Shown here: piece after piece, positions 25,887 to 39,272 of the stretch
Layout: every line of letters starts with the position of its first letter
How positions within the stretch are numbered: the first letter of the stretch is position 1
Position numbers and translations under genes: made by a program
NCBI RefSeq assembly: GCF_001522545.3
Contig: NC_031769.1
Coordinates: 76,015,213-76,079,212, forward strand
Length of the DNA stretch: 64,000 bases
DNA from: Parus major
Taxonomy: Eukaryota; Chordata; Aves; Passeriformes; Paridae
Direction of reading: 5' to 3'
Notes under the pieces: model-generated
What the model was told of the DNA's origin: nothing
Database searches by the model: none
The model's input: only the letters and a program-made list of their open reading frames with translations

Positions 25887-25917
25887 CCTAATGACATGAG
25901 CACAATTTGTCATTAGG
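25887..25917. repeat. Perfect 10-bp inverted repeat (hairpin)
   Basis: CCTAATGACA at 25887-25896 is followed by an 11-base spacer and its exact complement TGTCATTAGG at 25908-25917. Confidence 0.8.
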
Positions 25918-28032
25918 CTCAGTATAAAATTTATGTTTGTTTTTATTGTACAAGCCTACAGTCATGTAGATCTAAATGGCTGCAGGTTTTCTCCTTTCCT
26001 TTGGTTTATTTCTGTTTGTGTACATGAAAGAATTTCTACAAAAATCTGTAAGGCTTTTTTTTTTAATTTCTTCCTCACAGGCTCTGAAGGCATTCAAAGG
26101 AGACTACATTGCTAGCAAAATCTATAAAACTTACTTGATAATGGGGCAAGTATAAAAATTCTGGTAAGAGGTTGATATATGTTGTACTTTGATAAACAAC
26201 TTCTCAATTTGATGAAAGCAAGACAGTGCACTTCCAATTGCTCTGTAAGTCATGAATAACCAAACAAATAAGAAATATCACCTCTATTCTTGGTTTCATT
26301 TTTATTTAAATAATATTTTTTTATTAAAAATAAGAGTATATACAAATACAAAAAGGCAGTATTTCAAAACTTATTTTTTTATAAATACCTCTGTGTTGTG
26401 TAAAGCTTTCCGCATGTAGGACAATTGTTGAGTGCAATAAAATGTTCTCTATCGATCTGTGTCATAGCCCATTGCTTGTTGCCTTGAGTATAGTGTATAA
26501 GCCAGCCAGAACACAATCTTTTTTTCCTTGAGAAAGATAACAGCAGTGATCCAGAATTTCTATTGCAGCTGCCAAGTTCAAATAAAATATGGATAGTAGA
26601 TGTCACCCACAATGTTTTGGAAGAAGGTAGAAAATGTTTTTTAGCCATTTATGCTTTCTGTGTAAATTTTCAAGATTTTAAAACTACGTAAGGACAAATG
26701 TACGAGTCAATTTTATTTCATTCCACATTGTACATGCATATTCCTGTTGTAATATATCTATGACCTGTGTGCATAATTTTATGACAATACATTTACATCT
26801 GTAATCATTATATACTATTTGTAATTTAAATACTTTTTTCTCCCATACTTCTGTGTGTTAGCAAATGCAAAAATATTAAAAAAATTTATTTAACAGTATC
26901 CAGAAATGCCGTGCAATATTTCCACCTTTTTCATGCTTTGCCATAGATTTAATTAAACCAAAACTATTTTTCACTTAGGACTCACACATAGTGCATCCAC
27001 TGCAATAGAATGGGAGAGATAAGAAAGTGCAATAATGCACCGGGTAGTTAAAATTTTATGAGTGAAATAAATACTTTTGTTAATAACAATAAAGGAGATG
27101 ACTGAATTATTTGAATTTATGCCTCTCATTAAAAGAATGCGTAAAACAGTAGATACACTGCTGTCAAGAAGATAATTTCATTTGTCAGTTGATAGAATTT
27201 GATTGAGTGGGCTAAGACACACAGGTGGAACTTCACTGAGGTGAACTCTGTGTGTCTCCATAAAAACCTGAATTTCTGCTTATAAAAGTGACTGACACAC
27301 AGGAATTAAAAATAAATGTATATACAGCTAAAGCAGTAGTTTTGATAACAGTTCAGAAAAATAAGTTATATTCTAGTAAAATGAAGGTGTTCACAACATG
27401 CTTCAGTGGAAGAAAAATAGAATAACTTTAAAATTTGAAGGCTGTAAAATAAAATTTTTAAATTACAGTATTTAGTGTGACATTCATTATTTGGATTATT
27501 TAAGATAGGAGACAAAAATAGTGCAAAGAGAACAGAGGCTTTCCTATTTGGTAAATTTTACCAAAGTATTCTTTGTTATCTAGCTGCAATATGTGATCCT
27601 CAAAGAGACTTGAAAGGGTATTTATTCATAAGACAATTTTAGACAGAGGTACACTGTACCTCTACAATTACACAGATCAGATGACTTGCTCATTGTCATT
27701 CAAAATATCTGCACATGAAAAGTAACTCAGCAATCACGTATTAGCAGTCCCAAGTTGCTCTAAAATGCTAAAGATAGATTATTTTTTCAGACTGGTGAGA
27801 TCTGTAAGATTTTTGAATGCTATGAGTGACTTTATTGGAGTTTGTTTATCTAGCAGCCTAGAAAAATGTTTGAGGATGACAACAATTTCATCAAGGTCAG
27901 CTGAACACTTTTGAATTTGCCTAACTGGAGCCCTAAAAGGCTTCATACCAGCACTGCATTGTCAAGGTCCTGCAGGTAATGCTTTTAATCAGAATGTTTT
28001 TGCACTCTTTCTAAGGAATTCCTTTTAATTTA

Positions 28033-28060
28033 CCTTTCTTTTCTTTTCTTTTACTTTTCA
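28033..28060. repeat. (TTTTC)n polypyrimidine tract
   Basis: Several ttttc units lie in a row on the plus strand. Confidence 0.8.
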
Positions 28061-31000
28061 TCTAGGGCTTGACATGGCACTCAGAACACACCATGCATAA
28101 ACACTACAGAGGCTTGGTTAAATGCAATTCTACCCTTTGCTCTGTGACAGAAATACCAAGCAGATTGACTATACTTTTCAATTAACTTGAAAGCCATTCT
28201 GTTGACACCACTCTGAGAAGCTTCTGTATTCCTCAGGCAAGAAAGTATAAGCAAAGCATAACAACATTTCCCAGTAGCTGCTGCTGAACTGCACATCTTC
28301 CACAGAGGCAGAAAAGCCTTTTGGAAAGACCAAAGCCTATTCTTCATTTGCAGGCTCTACTGACACGATTCAGAATGAGAAATAAACCCAAGAATGCAGT
28401 AACAGTAAGTCTATACTTACTGTCTGTCAAGAGGCCAGCTATGTTTTATATACAATATCAATACATACATATACACGATATATATACATATATTTATATG
28501 CATGTGCTTTGGGAAGCTGCATTCAATTGAAGCATGAATATGCATGATTTTTTTAAAAAAATACAAATTTTAATGCATTGTTTTCAATTATGAACCTTTA
28601 AGTCATGTGTGTATCACTCTGCTGGTTAGTAATTGTTCTGAGGAATGAATGAATGAAGTTAAAGGATTGTAGCTAATGGAGATAGGTTTGCATCTTGTTT
28701 ATTAGGAATTGTGTTCTTATCACATAGGAATTACATTCCCATCACAATTCAAGGATGCCAAGTAAACAACAACCATTTCCTAACAGTTCCTGCTTACTGC
28801 ATGGTCATTGATACCTCCATTTAAAATGGATTAATAGACAATAGGCTGTAACACCACTGGCCCAAAGCAAGACATATCACAATAGAAGGTGAGTGTGACA
28901 TTGATTCCAGTATCCTTCCACAAACAATGGGGAATTTGTGAGTGCATGAGGCTGGAGCCATCTCCTTTTACTGGCAGCTCTACATACTGAAAAAGAGGTA
29001 TTTTAAGTTTATTTTTTTAATCAAATTTTACATCAGCATAATTTTACAAGGGAATCTCCCAAACATCTTGTTAAGGTTAATGTATTTGCCTCTACACTAC
29101 AGATATTTTCAAAGTTATTTTTTGACAAATTGTGAGTATTTCTCTTGTTGCACTCTTCAAAGTGTCAGATTGAAATGGAATAAATAGCCATTAAAACAGT
29201 TCAAGTCATTAGTTACATAGGCTTTGTTATTTTCATACTGTATGTCCTATAGGGACAGGAGCAAGAAAGAAAGATGTGTGAATCTATGAAATATATTTAA
29301 TTTTTTACACTTGTTTTACTTTTAACTTATTTCATAACTAACATAATTATCTTTGAATATTTACTGATTACTTTTTATTTTGGTCAATGGGATTACAATA
29401 TATTTTACAAGTAAATAAATGTCTCAGTTACATTAACTTCAAATTTCTGCTCCAAATGGAGAGGGAACTACATACAGAGATCTACTGCTTGCTCAGCAAA
29501 GGTATCACCAGTACCCTGCCTGTGTTGACTTCCCTGGGCTGTTTTCCTCCCTAGATAAACAGGCTGCTTTTAGGATGATAAAACTTTCTCAAGTGCACCT
29601 GTAGTGTGATAATGCAAGTGTCAACCTGTTCTTGCATGAAAGGCTTTCAGTCACAACCTCAGACAGTATCTGCAAGAGCTTTATAAGCAGTACATTTCCC
29701 TACCTGCCCATCCTCTCCAACAGACTACTGTCCATGATAGTCAAAGAGTTAAAACATCCACCTTCAGCAGACACAAATGACAATCCAGAATATCTGTTTG
29801 CACTGGCAGTCGTGCCATATTACCTTAGGATGTATAACTGTGACCTGTGGCAGCTGAGGAAACAGCCGTGCCACCCATCCTGCACCTTGTAGTGCAATTG
29901 TGTAAGTGAGAGCTGGGATTACCTAACATGTGGCATGAATATTGCAGGAGTGTAAATCAGAACACTTAAATTAATGATACCTACATTTTGTTCAGCTGAA
30001 TTAATTGTGGGTTATTCAGATCAGCTCATATTTTTCTGAAACAGTCCATTGAGCTCTAATTTTCTGTTTTCAGCCTCTGTCCTAAAACTACATTCTGGGA
30101 TAATTAAAGCCCATGAATCTCAAAAAACTCTCAAATAATTGAACAAGATTTAATTCCCTTTGTGAAATTGAGAACTACCTTTTTCCACTAATTAATTTGG
30201 TGCAGTAATAACAACAATTGCAGCAGGAACAAAATAGTCAAGAAAATGTCTTTGTGAAAGCAGACCTCGGTGGTCACTAGCTACCTTTTTACCTTTTTCA
30301 AAGTAGCTTGAATTTTGCTAAAATCAGAGTTTGCAGAGCAGCATAAGTTCAGTTTTCACAAAAAATAATAATACAGCCTTATATTATTACTGGAAACTTC
30401 CTCCTTTTAATCCATCTCCTTACTTATTGCCAGGTTTCTAATCCAACCAGTTGAGAACAGAACCAGACCCTGAAAGGAAAACATATAACTTGTATGTGGA
30501 ACTCTTCACTTAAACATGTATGTATACACTTAAACATCAGATTATTTCTTAAGACTACCAGGCAAATAAAGTTTTATCAGGAATAATAGACCAAGGTCTT
30601 TTGGTGTATAACATAGGTATTTATAGCATTTGAAGAAATTTCTATTTTTTACTAACAACTATATACCATTTTACAGGAAGGGAAAGGTCCCTGTCATTGA
30701 GAATTTTCACACTACCAACAAATGGGGAAACACAATCACAGATTACACTAGGAGACACTTAGATTAAAACTAAATTAAATTAAAAACACTTGTCAATATA
30801 TGACACAATACAGAATACATTAAGAACATCCTACTGCTAGCTTATAGTTTGAGGAGACACCATAATGATTTTATATTCAAGTACATAACTGGGAAAGCTG
30901 TGGACAAAATAAGCTTTGTTTTTTGTTTTTCAAACAAAAAGAACTTCTTATTCTCCAGGAAGAAGAAAATGATATTATATCCCTATGAGTACTACACAGA

Positions 31001-31900
31001 CATAGCTCCCTGTCTACTTGCTTAAGCAGAAAACTTTCCTAAAACTCATAAGTGCAAAAAAAATAAATTAAGAAAAATATCACTGAAGAAAGTGTTCTTA
31101 CTAACAACTTGGAAACAGATCGTGAATTCAGAAATAAATTAGTCAGGAAGTATAAGAAATAATTTATTACTCTTGAATAATCAGGCAAGATATAGCTTTG
31201 GTGAAAATGTTTGCAAAAAGCTAATTGGTAAAGTCTCAGATTGTTCTGTTTTTCTGTGAGATAAATTGTTTAAGTATCAAGGTTGTGTATATAGAGATGT
31301 TTTCATTTATTCTTTATGGACAGTAATGTGCTAAATACAAAATTTATTGAGAATAGCTTACAAAGGTATAAGTGGGAGATGTGAAAATCTTTTTTTTAAC
31401 AAAAAAAAAGTGTTATAGAAACTGATAATAGATTTTCAACTAAAAGTGACAGGTTTGTTTCAGATAATGCATTTTATTATCTTTTCTGGATACTTCAGAG
31501 AGCTAGGGAAGTATGCTTTTAGTGAAAAATGTATAGGAAAACAAAAGAACAACATTTCAATAAAAAAACAAAATGGAAAAAACCCAACAAAAAACATGGG
31601 CTGTTTTATAAAATTATTGATTTTGTGTATATTTTACTGTCATGTCTATTTTGTGCCTGGGTATTACCAGAAATTATTCTTACCTTTAAAAGTAAAATCA
31701 ATAATAAACTGTTAACGATAGAGATAATTTGCAAATACATTTTGCATTTCAATTCTTTCTTCTAGTAACACCTTTTTTTTCTTTTTTTTTTTAATCTCAT
31801 AGGATACAGAAACACAGAAATAGATAGGCTACATATTTGAAACATCTAGAAAGTGGGTCTTCGAGAAGAATCTGGATTTACAAGGTTCAGGACAACATCT

Positions 31901-32225
31901 CGTCCTAGTTCCAGCTAGGACAGGTAAATATTTGAACACTGATGGGGGAATGGGGAAGCGTCTCTTTGGTCATGTACAGTGGCAGCAGTTTGCACATTAC
32001 CAGTTTGTGCATAACCAGTTTCCACATGGGGAGCCTTTCTGGTAAACACTTATCAACATTGTTCCCACTACCCTCAGTGTCTTATCTCATTGCTGTTTCC
32101 AGTAAATTGTTCTCATCTCAACCTGTAACCTTTACCTTTTGTGCCTCCAGTTCTCCATCCCACCACATGGGAAGAGAAAGCGTAGGGTGAGTGAGCAAAC
32201 AGAGCATGGTTTGAAGTGTTCCAGT
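31901..32225 (+). mobile_element. Degraded LTR fragment, plus orientation
   Basis: It begins with a diverged LTR start (cgtcctagttccagct, canonical TGTCCTGGTTCCAGCT). Near 32090-32180 it carries the block tgctgtttccagtaaattgt, then ctcatctcaacctg, then accttttgtgcctccagttc, which I recall from the 3' half of avian LTRs. The usual terminal block is not preserved and the middle is shortened. No target-site duplication is visible. Confidence 0.55.
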
Positions 32226-34518
32226 AAAAATGATAAATTGGGGAGCACCATTCCACAGACCTGGTGGAAACCAAAATGCATTTTAAATTCTGACACATGG
32301 ATTTTGGTACTAAAAATAGAACACGTGAAAATTAATTATTTTTTTATGAAGACATTATGGATTTTTTTTACCTTTATTTCCATTTTGCAGAAGAAAAACA
32401 TATGGCTTTTTAACTCTATGTCCAGAATAGCTTCAGCATCTTTTTAAAAACCTCAAAAATCGTTCCGCTGTGCCTATATCCATCTACATGGAATACTGCT
32501 CTAGTGTTAAAAATCAATTTTCCAAAAGCGAATAGACAAAAATGGTATTCAAGATTCAAATCTTGAAATAAAATACACAGTATTCATTTTAACACTTTTT
32601 ACAGTTCAGTATTCAAATGATGAGCAAGAGAAGAAACATCCTCTGGTGATGATTTCTGGATGTTCAAGTCAGTTCAGGACATAGCAGTTACTGTGCTGGT
32701 TTCTACTTGCAGTAAGTTAAAACAGGGACAGAAAACACCTCCACTGCAGTAGTCTTTCCTCCCTCCTGAGCACAGGGTGTAGGCAGTGAAGGAAGATGCT
32801 TTTCTTGCCAGTTTCACTCCTGTTTGAAGAGACTGTACCGACTCTAAATCTCATTTTCTTAAGCTTTTTATTGAGCAACAATCTGTTTGTCCCATGTCTT
32901 TTCTACTTTAAAGAGACTGCCCAGTAGGTTTATGAACAATTTATTATGTAGACAGAATGGAAAGAAATACATATTAGATAACTCCTGTTAATGCTCCCTG
33001 GGCTGCATTCTAGACAGTAATAAAAGTTTGGAAGCAGTTTGCAATACTTGATCTCAGAGCTAGAACACATACCCTTGTACCTATATTTATGCAGACATAG
33101 CCTGGGGTGTGTGAATTTCTCAGCCTCTGAACTCCTTCTAGAAACTTTTTTAATTGATGACATTTTTTTGGGAAAAAAGAGTATCCAACAAAGTTACAGT
33201 GCTTGTTTTTTTTCTGAAAATAAGAATTAGGCAGAAGAGAAAGACTTCATGTGTCTAGTTGATTGTAGAGCTGCTGCATGAGCTCATTATTAGACAAAGA
33301 GATTCCTACAGAAATCCTGGATAGGTACTGCAACTCAGAGGAATATTTTATATAAAGCATAGTTCAATTTCTGATTAGTTTTGCTCATAATGTTGCATTG
33401 CTTTGAAAAAAACATTTTCATTTAGTTTTGGGAATAGGAAATGATAGTGTGTATCTACATAGATGAAGATTTTAAATGTTATTTATCTGTGGAGTACACC
33501 CATGAGATACAGGTGAGGATGGATGTTATATGGAACCCAAGATAACAAAGGCATATCTCCTTTTTCACATAGACCTTTAAAATAGAGAGATTTAGTCATG
33601 CTTAAGTAGCAGAAACAATCCAGTTGTAATAGCACAGAACTTTTTTGCTACTTTTATTCTAGTAGCCTCATGCTGCATCACCCCAAATAGCTTCTGTTTT
33701 CATTCAGGCATGATGTGATGAAAAGTAAAAATGTTTTGCTGTATCTCCTTGCACATTTTGTTCTGAGAACATCCAGGGATGTTTTTATTTTGTTTAATAT
33801 TCATCAAAGGTTGAAGTTGGTGAGAGTCATCTGCACAGCTACATAAAAATAACTGATTGATAAAATGCACAGAAATCATATAGGAGGTGACAAGTCTGGA
33901 AAAGGCATTGAGCTGCATAGCTCTCTTTTTTTAAAAAGTTTATTCTGCTTCCACAATAATGCTTGAAATTGAATCATGAGGCTGTACTAACTGAAAAAGC
34001 AAGGTCGACAATATTTTGTCTTAAAAACAATCACCAACTTAGTTAAGATAAATTATTTGGTTCATAGTCATTGAAAGCATAAAGTCATTGCCATTCAGAT
34101 AGAGACTATATTTTTTAAGACAGAAAATGTAGTCTATGATATAGCTCTATTGGCCTTTCAAAACATTTTGCTTCAAATTGTGTTGAAATTACAACAACAC
34201 AAGTTGAAGGATGGAAACAACAATCTAGATTTCCTTATAAAAAACAGCTGTGTAGTGGTTTTGTTCATAAATAACCCAAGAATCAATCTTGAGAATTTTG
34301 GTCACATTTATTGTCTTTAGTTATTTCATTACTTCCTTGGAATAGATGACTATTTATTTGTAAATATTTTTTTACTATTTGTACTCTTCGTGGATTTTGG
34401 TTGAGACTTTTTTTGGGCAGGGGATGTTTAATAACATATATTTTTCTACCTCTTGACAAAATGGTGGCAGTGTTTTAATGTAGAATTATTATTAAATATT
34501 ATCTCAACATGGAATATA
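32226..34518. other. Single-copy AT-rich sequence, no gene seen
   Basis: There is no exon or recognised transposon. All open frames are short. Confidence 0.55.
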
Positions 34519-34673
34519 CTGGAGGAGCACAAGAAGCTAGAGGGGTACACAGCTAAGATAGGTGACCCTAGCTGACCAAAGGTATATTCCATATCCAGTG
34601 TTCAACAATATAAAGCTGGGAAATAGAATAGGGCAGCACTAGTAGAGATGATATTTGCCTTCCCTGTTATGTG

Positions 34674-35020
34674 CCCTTGTGTGGACCTGATTTTCTGAGT
34701 CTCTGAGAGAGTTCGAGACTGACAGTAGTTGATCTGTTCCCAAGGGAAAGTCTTGAGAACATTTCTCGCTCAAGAACTACTTTTGTAAATAATTTGTAGT
34801 TCTCAAAACAATATTGTACAGCTGTGATGAGAGTGTTTTTCCTCTTGTTCCACCAACGGGATGAAGAGGTGTTGTTCCCTTTACAATTCATGTTAAACCT
34901 GTATTGTAACAACCTATAAAAAGAGCTGAAAAGCTCAGAAATAAACCTGCTCCTGAAGATCCTCTCTCTGCCTGTTGCATTGGATCCATGCTTGTTTTGT
35001 GTCCAACAGTGACACCCTTG
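34674..35020 (+). mobile_element. Solo LTR (335 bp, ERVK-like) with exact 6-bp duplication
   Basis: The LTR body is 34680-35014, from TGTGGACCTG to CAGTGACA. CCCTTG at 34674-34679 is repeated exactly at 35015-35020. A 6-bp duplication is typical of class II (ERVK or alpharetrovirus-like) elements. Internal signals agree with plus orientation: TATAAA at 34915-34920, a small hairpin GAGCT-GAAA-AGCTC at 34923-34936, and the polyadenylation signal AATAAA at 34940-34945, leaving a short R region. It sits inside an older LTR, so it is the younger insertion. No internal retroviral genes remain. Confidence 0.88.
34915..34945 (+). promoter_or_regulatory. LTR core promoter and poly(A) signal
   Basis: TATAAA at 34915-34920 and AATAAA at 34940-34945 within the young solo LTR would place transcription start and 3' processing close together, as in short-R retroviral LTRs. 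Present-day activity is unknown. Confidence 0.6.
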
Positions 35021-38000
35021 TTTCCTGGGGATGGCTGAACACTTGCCTATCCATGAGAAGTAGTGAATTAATCCATACTTGAACTAGTTCAGCACCTAAA
35101 CTTATAAGAGGACAAGTAAAATTCAGTACCTTTTCATAGACAAACAAAAATAGCAGGAAAAATTAGGGGCATCAACTGGCCTTGTGTACACACTTGAATT
35201 TTGCTTTGGGTGGAAGAGGCCATACAGTACCCACAAAAATTATTTGAAAGGGGTTTGTTTAGAAGCTTCTGAGCAGAATACATTCGTCCACAAAAAACTC
35301 ATAAACAAAAAAATCACATATAAAATAACCACATATATAACATTATAGATGTTATAATACATGAAAGCACTCTGGATAGTCACGAAAAGAAGAGGTGACA
35401 AATTTGAAATATATAGCAGATATATTTGGGATAGATACATAAATAAAAAAGATATGCATATTTTCAAAACCAGAAAAGTAAATGAGTACTTTCTGCTCCA
35501 TTGAGTATGTGTCAAGTTGTATGTTGTTGGAGAAGAATAACTGGGAAAATATTGATGTAATCTCCTGTATATGACAGGTCAGTAAACTATCTTGTCTCTT
35601 CTCCTAACACTGTGTGTTGTGTATTTTGGACTTTTGAGGTTTGTACTGAAATGTAGTTCTTTAAAACACATTATGAGGAATATTCTGAGTGTTTAGGGCA
35701 ACTTGGCAGTATAATAGGTGTCTTCTTTGGTTTTTAAATTTAAAAATCATTGATCGCATCTACTGTATGTGAAAAGAAAAATCCTTATTCACAAAATGAC
35801 CTAAATTTAACTTGAAAAGCTAAGAGTTAAGAAGTTTCCTCTCAGTAAAATTTTATAATGCTATTTTAGTGTATCATCAAGTATGTCTTTTGAAATTGAT
35901 GCAAAAAGGAAATTTTGTATCTATATATATTTTGATTTTAACATTTATCCAAAGCAAATGAGCTATTTACAGTAAAACCCACTACTGAGATGATACTAAA
36001 CAGATATATACGAAACAAAATAATGTGAGGCTCAAAAATTCCTCCATTTATAGAAAAATCAGCCTTTGGAAGAGCTCTTCATTTGGAGCAGTAAGTTTAA
36101 ATCATCTGACTAGGTTAGAAGTGGAGGTAACAAAATTAATGGACAAAAGTACATTGGCTAAACTAGGAAGGAACTGCTGTCTGGGGTTGTCCACCTTTCA
36201 TCATATCACATTCAATAATGCAACATAGTATAGAGACGTCAAGTATTTCGAGTTCACAAAACTGCCATCAAATCTAAAGTAGTTTTAGTATGATTCTACC
36301 TGGAGTACTCATGTTTCTGCTGTAAAGGACTACAGCACAGGTTGCTTCAGAAAGAATACTGTTTATCAGAAAAATAGATTGAGACTCAAAGAAATGGCCA
36401 GAGGTTTTTAAGAGAGTAACCTGTCACCAAGTAAATCGACCAGTGATGAATTTCAGACTTCCCTGATTGTTGAGGTAAGAGGAGCACAAATCACCCTTGT
36501 TGCCTGAGCACCAGTGTGCATCAGCAGAGAACAATTTTAGTCTGTTCTTGGACCTCTCTTGGTGGAGTCTGTGGACTATCTCTCTTAAGAGGTGGGAACA
36601 GCTATCCCATTGGGATGTGGGAACATTGTAGTGACTGACACTTTAAAGTACAGTGACACATTATTGACCAATTACTTAATGTATTATTTAATAACCAACA
36701 AACAGAATTTTCATTAAAATGATCCCATTAACAACTGAAAATAAGCAAGGCAGCATTTAAAGTAGTTCGTTTAAGTGCAAGTTCTTGCCATTCTTTGTTG
36801 CTAGGTCAAGACCTTCTCAGTTTTGTTTACCACAATGCTCTCCTGCCCTCACCAGTCACTTCCTTGCTCCCAGATGAGATCTAGAACTAATCTCCTCCAG
36901 CCAAACAGAAAATTATCTTGTCTGCCATGGGCAGTCAAGTCTGTCATCACAATTTTTGTCATTTGCTGAAGTTTTCAATGGATTTGGTCTAATTTATGCT
37001 ATTGCTGAGTTAGGTTAAATTCAAATGCAGCATACTCATTCACAAAGTTGACATCTTTCTTGACACTAATTTTCCAAAGCCTAGAACCCAAGCTGAACAA
37101 CAGTGTTACCTGCTGGCTCTGTAAAACATGTTTTAATTCAGAGTGCACTGAAAAACCCCATAAAATCTGGGGTTTCTCAGACAGCAATCAGAAGCTGGAA
37201 ACATCTTAAAATGATGGACTTTCAATACTGACAAACAGTCATTACAGGAATAATTGCAGCAAAACTTATATCATAGCATTTGCATAAATCCTACAGATTA
37301 TCCAGTCTTAAAAAAAATTAACAGTGTGACATTTATACTTTCATCTAGGAACTGGACCAAGCATTTTAATTTTTCCTATTTTTCTAATTTTATATTCCAT
37401 TTTTGTAAGCCTTCAGTTTCTATTATCCTTGTTTCTGCTTGTGTCATCATATTAAGAACAAGTCTGGATTTCACATTTGTTTTGTAGCCTTGACTCAGCT
37501 GCACCCAAGACTGCTGCACAGTAAGAAGCTGTAAAATGCTTGTACCTTTAAATGTGACATTTCAAGTAATGATGCAAGAAAAATAGTTGTTGAAATCTCT
37601 GTGTGTTATAGAAAGCCTTGTCAAATTAAAGAGTTAAGATTCGTTAAAGAAATTTGAAGCAGACAAAGAGTTTGATGCCTTCAGACAAGATAAATCTAAG
37701 CAGCTTTGAACTGCAGAGCATCACAGCAAGATTCAGACCTCATAATGATGCCAGAGATTCTACTCGGAAACTTAAAAATTCTGGTTTTCATTTCTGATGA
37801 TGTTTCTGTCTGGTTTTAATATTATTTTTGGCCATTTAAATGATTTGCATAATTGCAATTATTGTGAAACAGGTTAATGCTGTGATTTGATAGTTATAAA
37901 ATGTCATGAAGTTGGATTTATGATATATTAGAAAAGTCACATTTAGTATATTTTTCAAAGACTGGATAGATCTCAGTATTTCTCTGTGTCTTTGGTCTTT

Positions 38001-38907
38001 CCTTTGGAGAATCAAATGAGGTTTTTCATATAGCAATCAGATCTCTTGAGAACCAAGTCTAAGATGTTTTCAGCAAATTGAAAAAACTCTACTTCACATC
38101 AAATAAAAATTGGATTCAATTTCACTTTTCATGTGATTGACAATAGCACAAATGGAAAATAATTAATTTAATGATTGAATTAAATATCTGCCAAAATCAG
38201 ATAAGGTTAATGATCTGGTTTAGCCTCATATTTAATGTGCCTACTGAGACTGCTTTTCACAGAATATTGTGTGTTTGCTGGGTATAGAGTAAGACATAAA
38301 ACAAACTCATTAATAACATGTAAGAAAAACAAGTTTTCTTTTGAGCATTAAAGATATAGCTACATTAGAGACACAGCAAATGCAAAAAATCTTTCAATGA
38401 AAGTGAGATCTCTGTTTAAATAATACATTATTACTTATTTTCATAGATCATAATTATGGGTTCTTGTTTGCATTTTAACAAACATGGTTGCCAATAGAGC
38501 AATAAATACTGACATGTTTATTCACAAAGTGCAACTAAATTATGTTTATTATGGATTTTCTAATTTCTCCTTGGAAATATGGTTTATAAAACTGAAATAA
38601 ATATATTTTAAACAGGCAGCCTCCTTTTATTGCTGCTTAGATCACACAGTATATCTTTATATATTTTAATGGATTTAATAAATATTTTATAGATTTTTTT
38701 TGAAGTAAATGTATTAAAGTAATGCACAGCAGTTAACATAATTCACATTAAATTTACAGACTTTCCTTTTCTTAGTTGTTACTGATGACATATTTATACT
38801 GTGATCATTTAACTATAATTAAAATAGCTTAAATAAATTGTATATTCCAATAAAAATGTGTTTACCAATGAAAAGATGCATTTACCAATGAGTTTTTATT
38901 AACTCAA

Positions 38908-38923
38908 TTTTTTTTTTTTTTTT
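38908..38923. repeat. Poly(T) run
   Basis: Sixteen consecutive T followed by gtgtgt. Confidence 0.9.
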
Positions 38924-39128
38924 GTGTGTTAATATGTTCAGGTTCACAGTTGCTGCTAACAGGAATCCAGGATTTTAAAGTCTTCATCTAGTATTTTTTC
39001 ACCTCACTCTAATACCATAAAATACATTTAAACTGACTTGGCACCCTTAGAAATGGATTGTCATAAAATCTGAATGGGTACCCAGGAATTTATAAAAAAA
39101 AAACTTCTCCTTCAAAATCTAACACCAG

Positions 39129-39172
39129 TATGTGTGTGTATATATACTTGTGTGTGTCTGTGTGTTATATAT
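39129..39172. repeat. (TG)n/(TA)n compound simple repeat
   Basis: Alternating short TG and TA runs, with tgtgtctgtgtg in the middle. Confidence 0.85.
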
Positions 39173-39228
39173 GTTGATCAAAGATATCTGAGGAAAATTA
39201 CTTTATAAAGGGGATCAAATTCCTGAGT

Positions 39229-39272
39229 ATTTGTGATTGGTACTTCTCCAGTCACATTTGTGATTGGGACTT
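39229..39272. repeat. Direct repeat, 17 bp, period 27
   Basis: ATTTGTGATTGG followed by (t/g)actt occurs at 39229-39245 and again at 39256-39272. Confidence 0.8.

Larger units (their letters stand above)
24990..31900. other. 6.9-kb block without recognised transposons
   Basis: This is one of the longest repeat-free blocks in the window. It is AT-rich and shows no convincing exon. It holds a possible decayed coding segment (about 25080-25470 minus), an inverted repeat (25887-25917), a pyrimidine run (28033-28060) and small AT microsatellites near 28450-28500. Freedom from transposons could reflect selection on regulatory DNA, but this cannot be shown from one sequence. Confidence 0.5.
34519..35085 (+). 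mobile_element. Older LTR fragment, interrupted by a younger LTR
   Basis: The left part (34519-34679) matches the U3/TATA region of the same LTR family found at 46514-47093 on the other strand: gctgaccaaaggtatattcc, then TATAAAG at 34609-34615. The right part (about 35015-35085) matches its next block (ggatggctgaacacttgcct). Both termini of this copy are missing. The two parts are separated exactly by the insert at 34680-35014. Confidence 0.8.

Noticed and set aside
29632..29892. 86-codon plus-strand open frame in slightly GC-richer sequence
   Set aside because: It starts at TTG and has no family features. The modest GC rise could hint at an exon, but nothing supports it.
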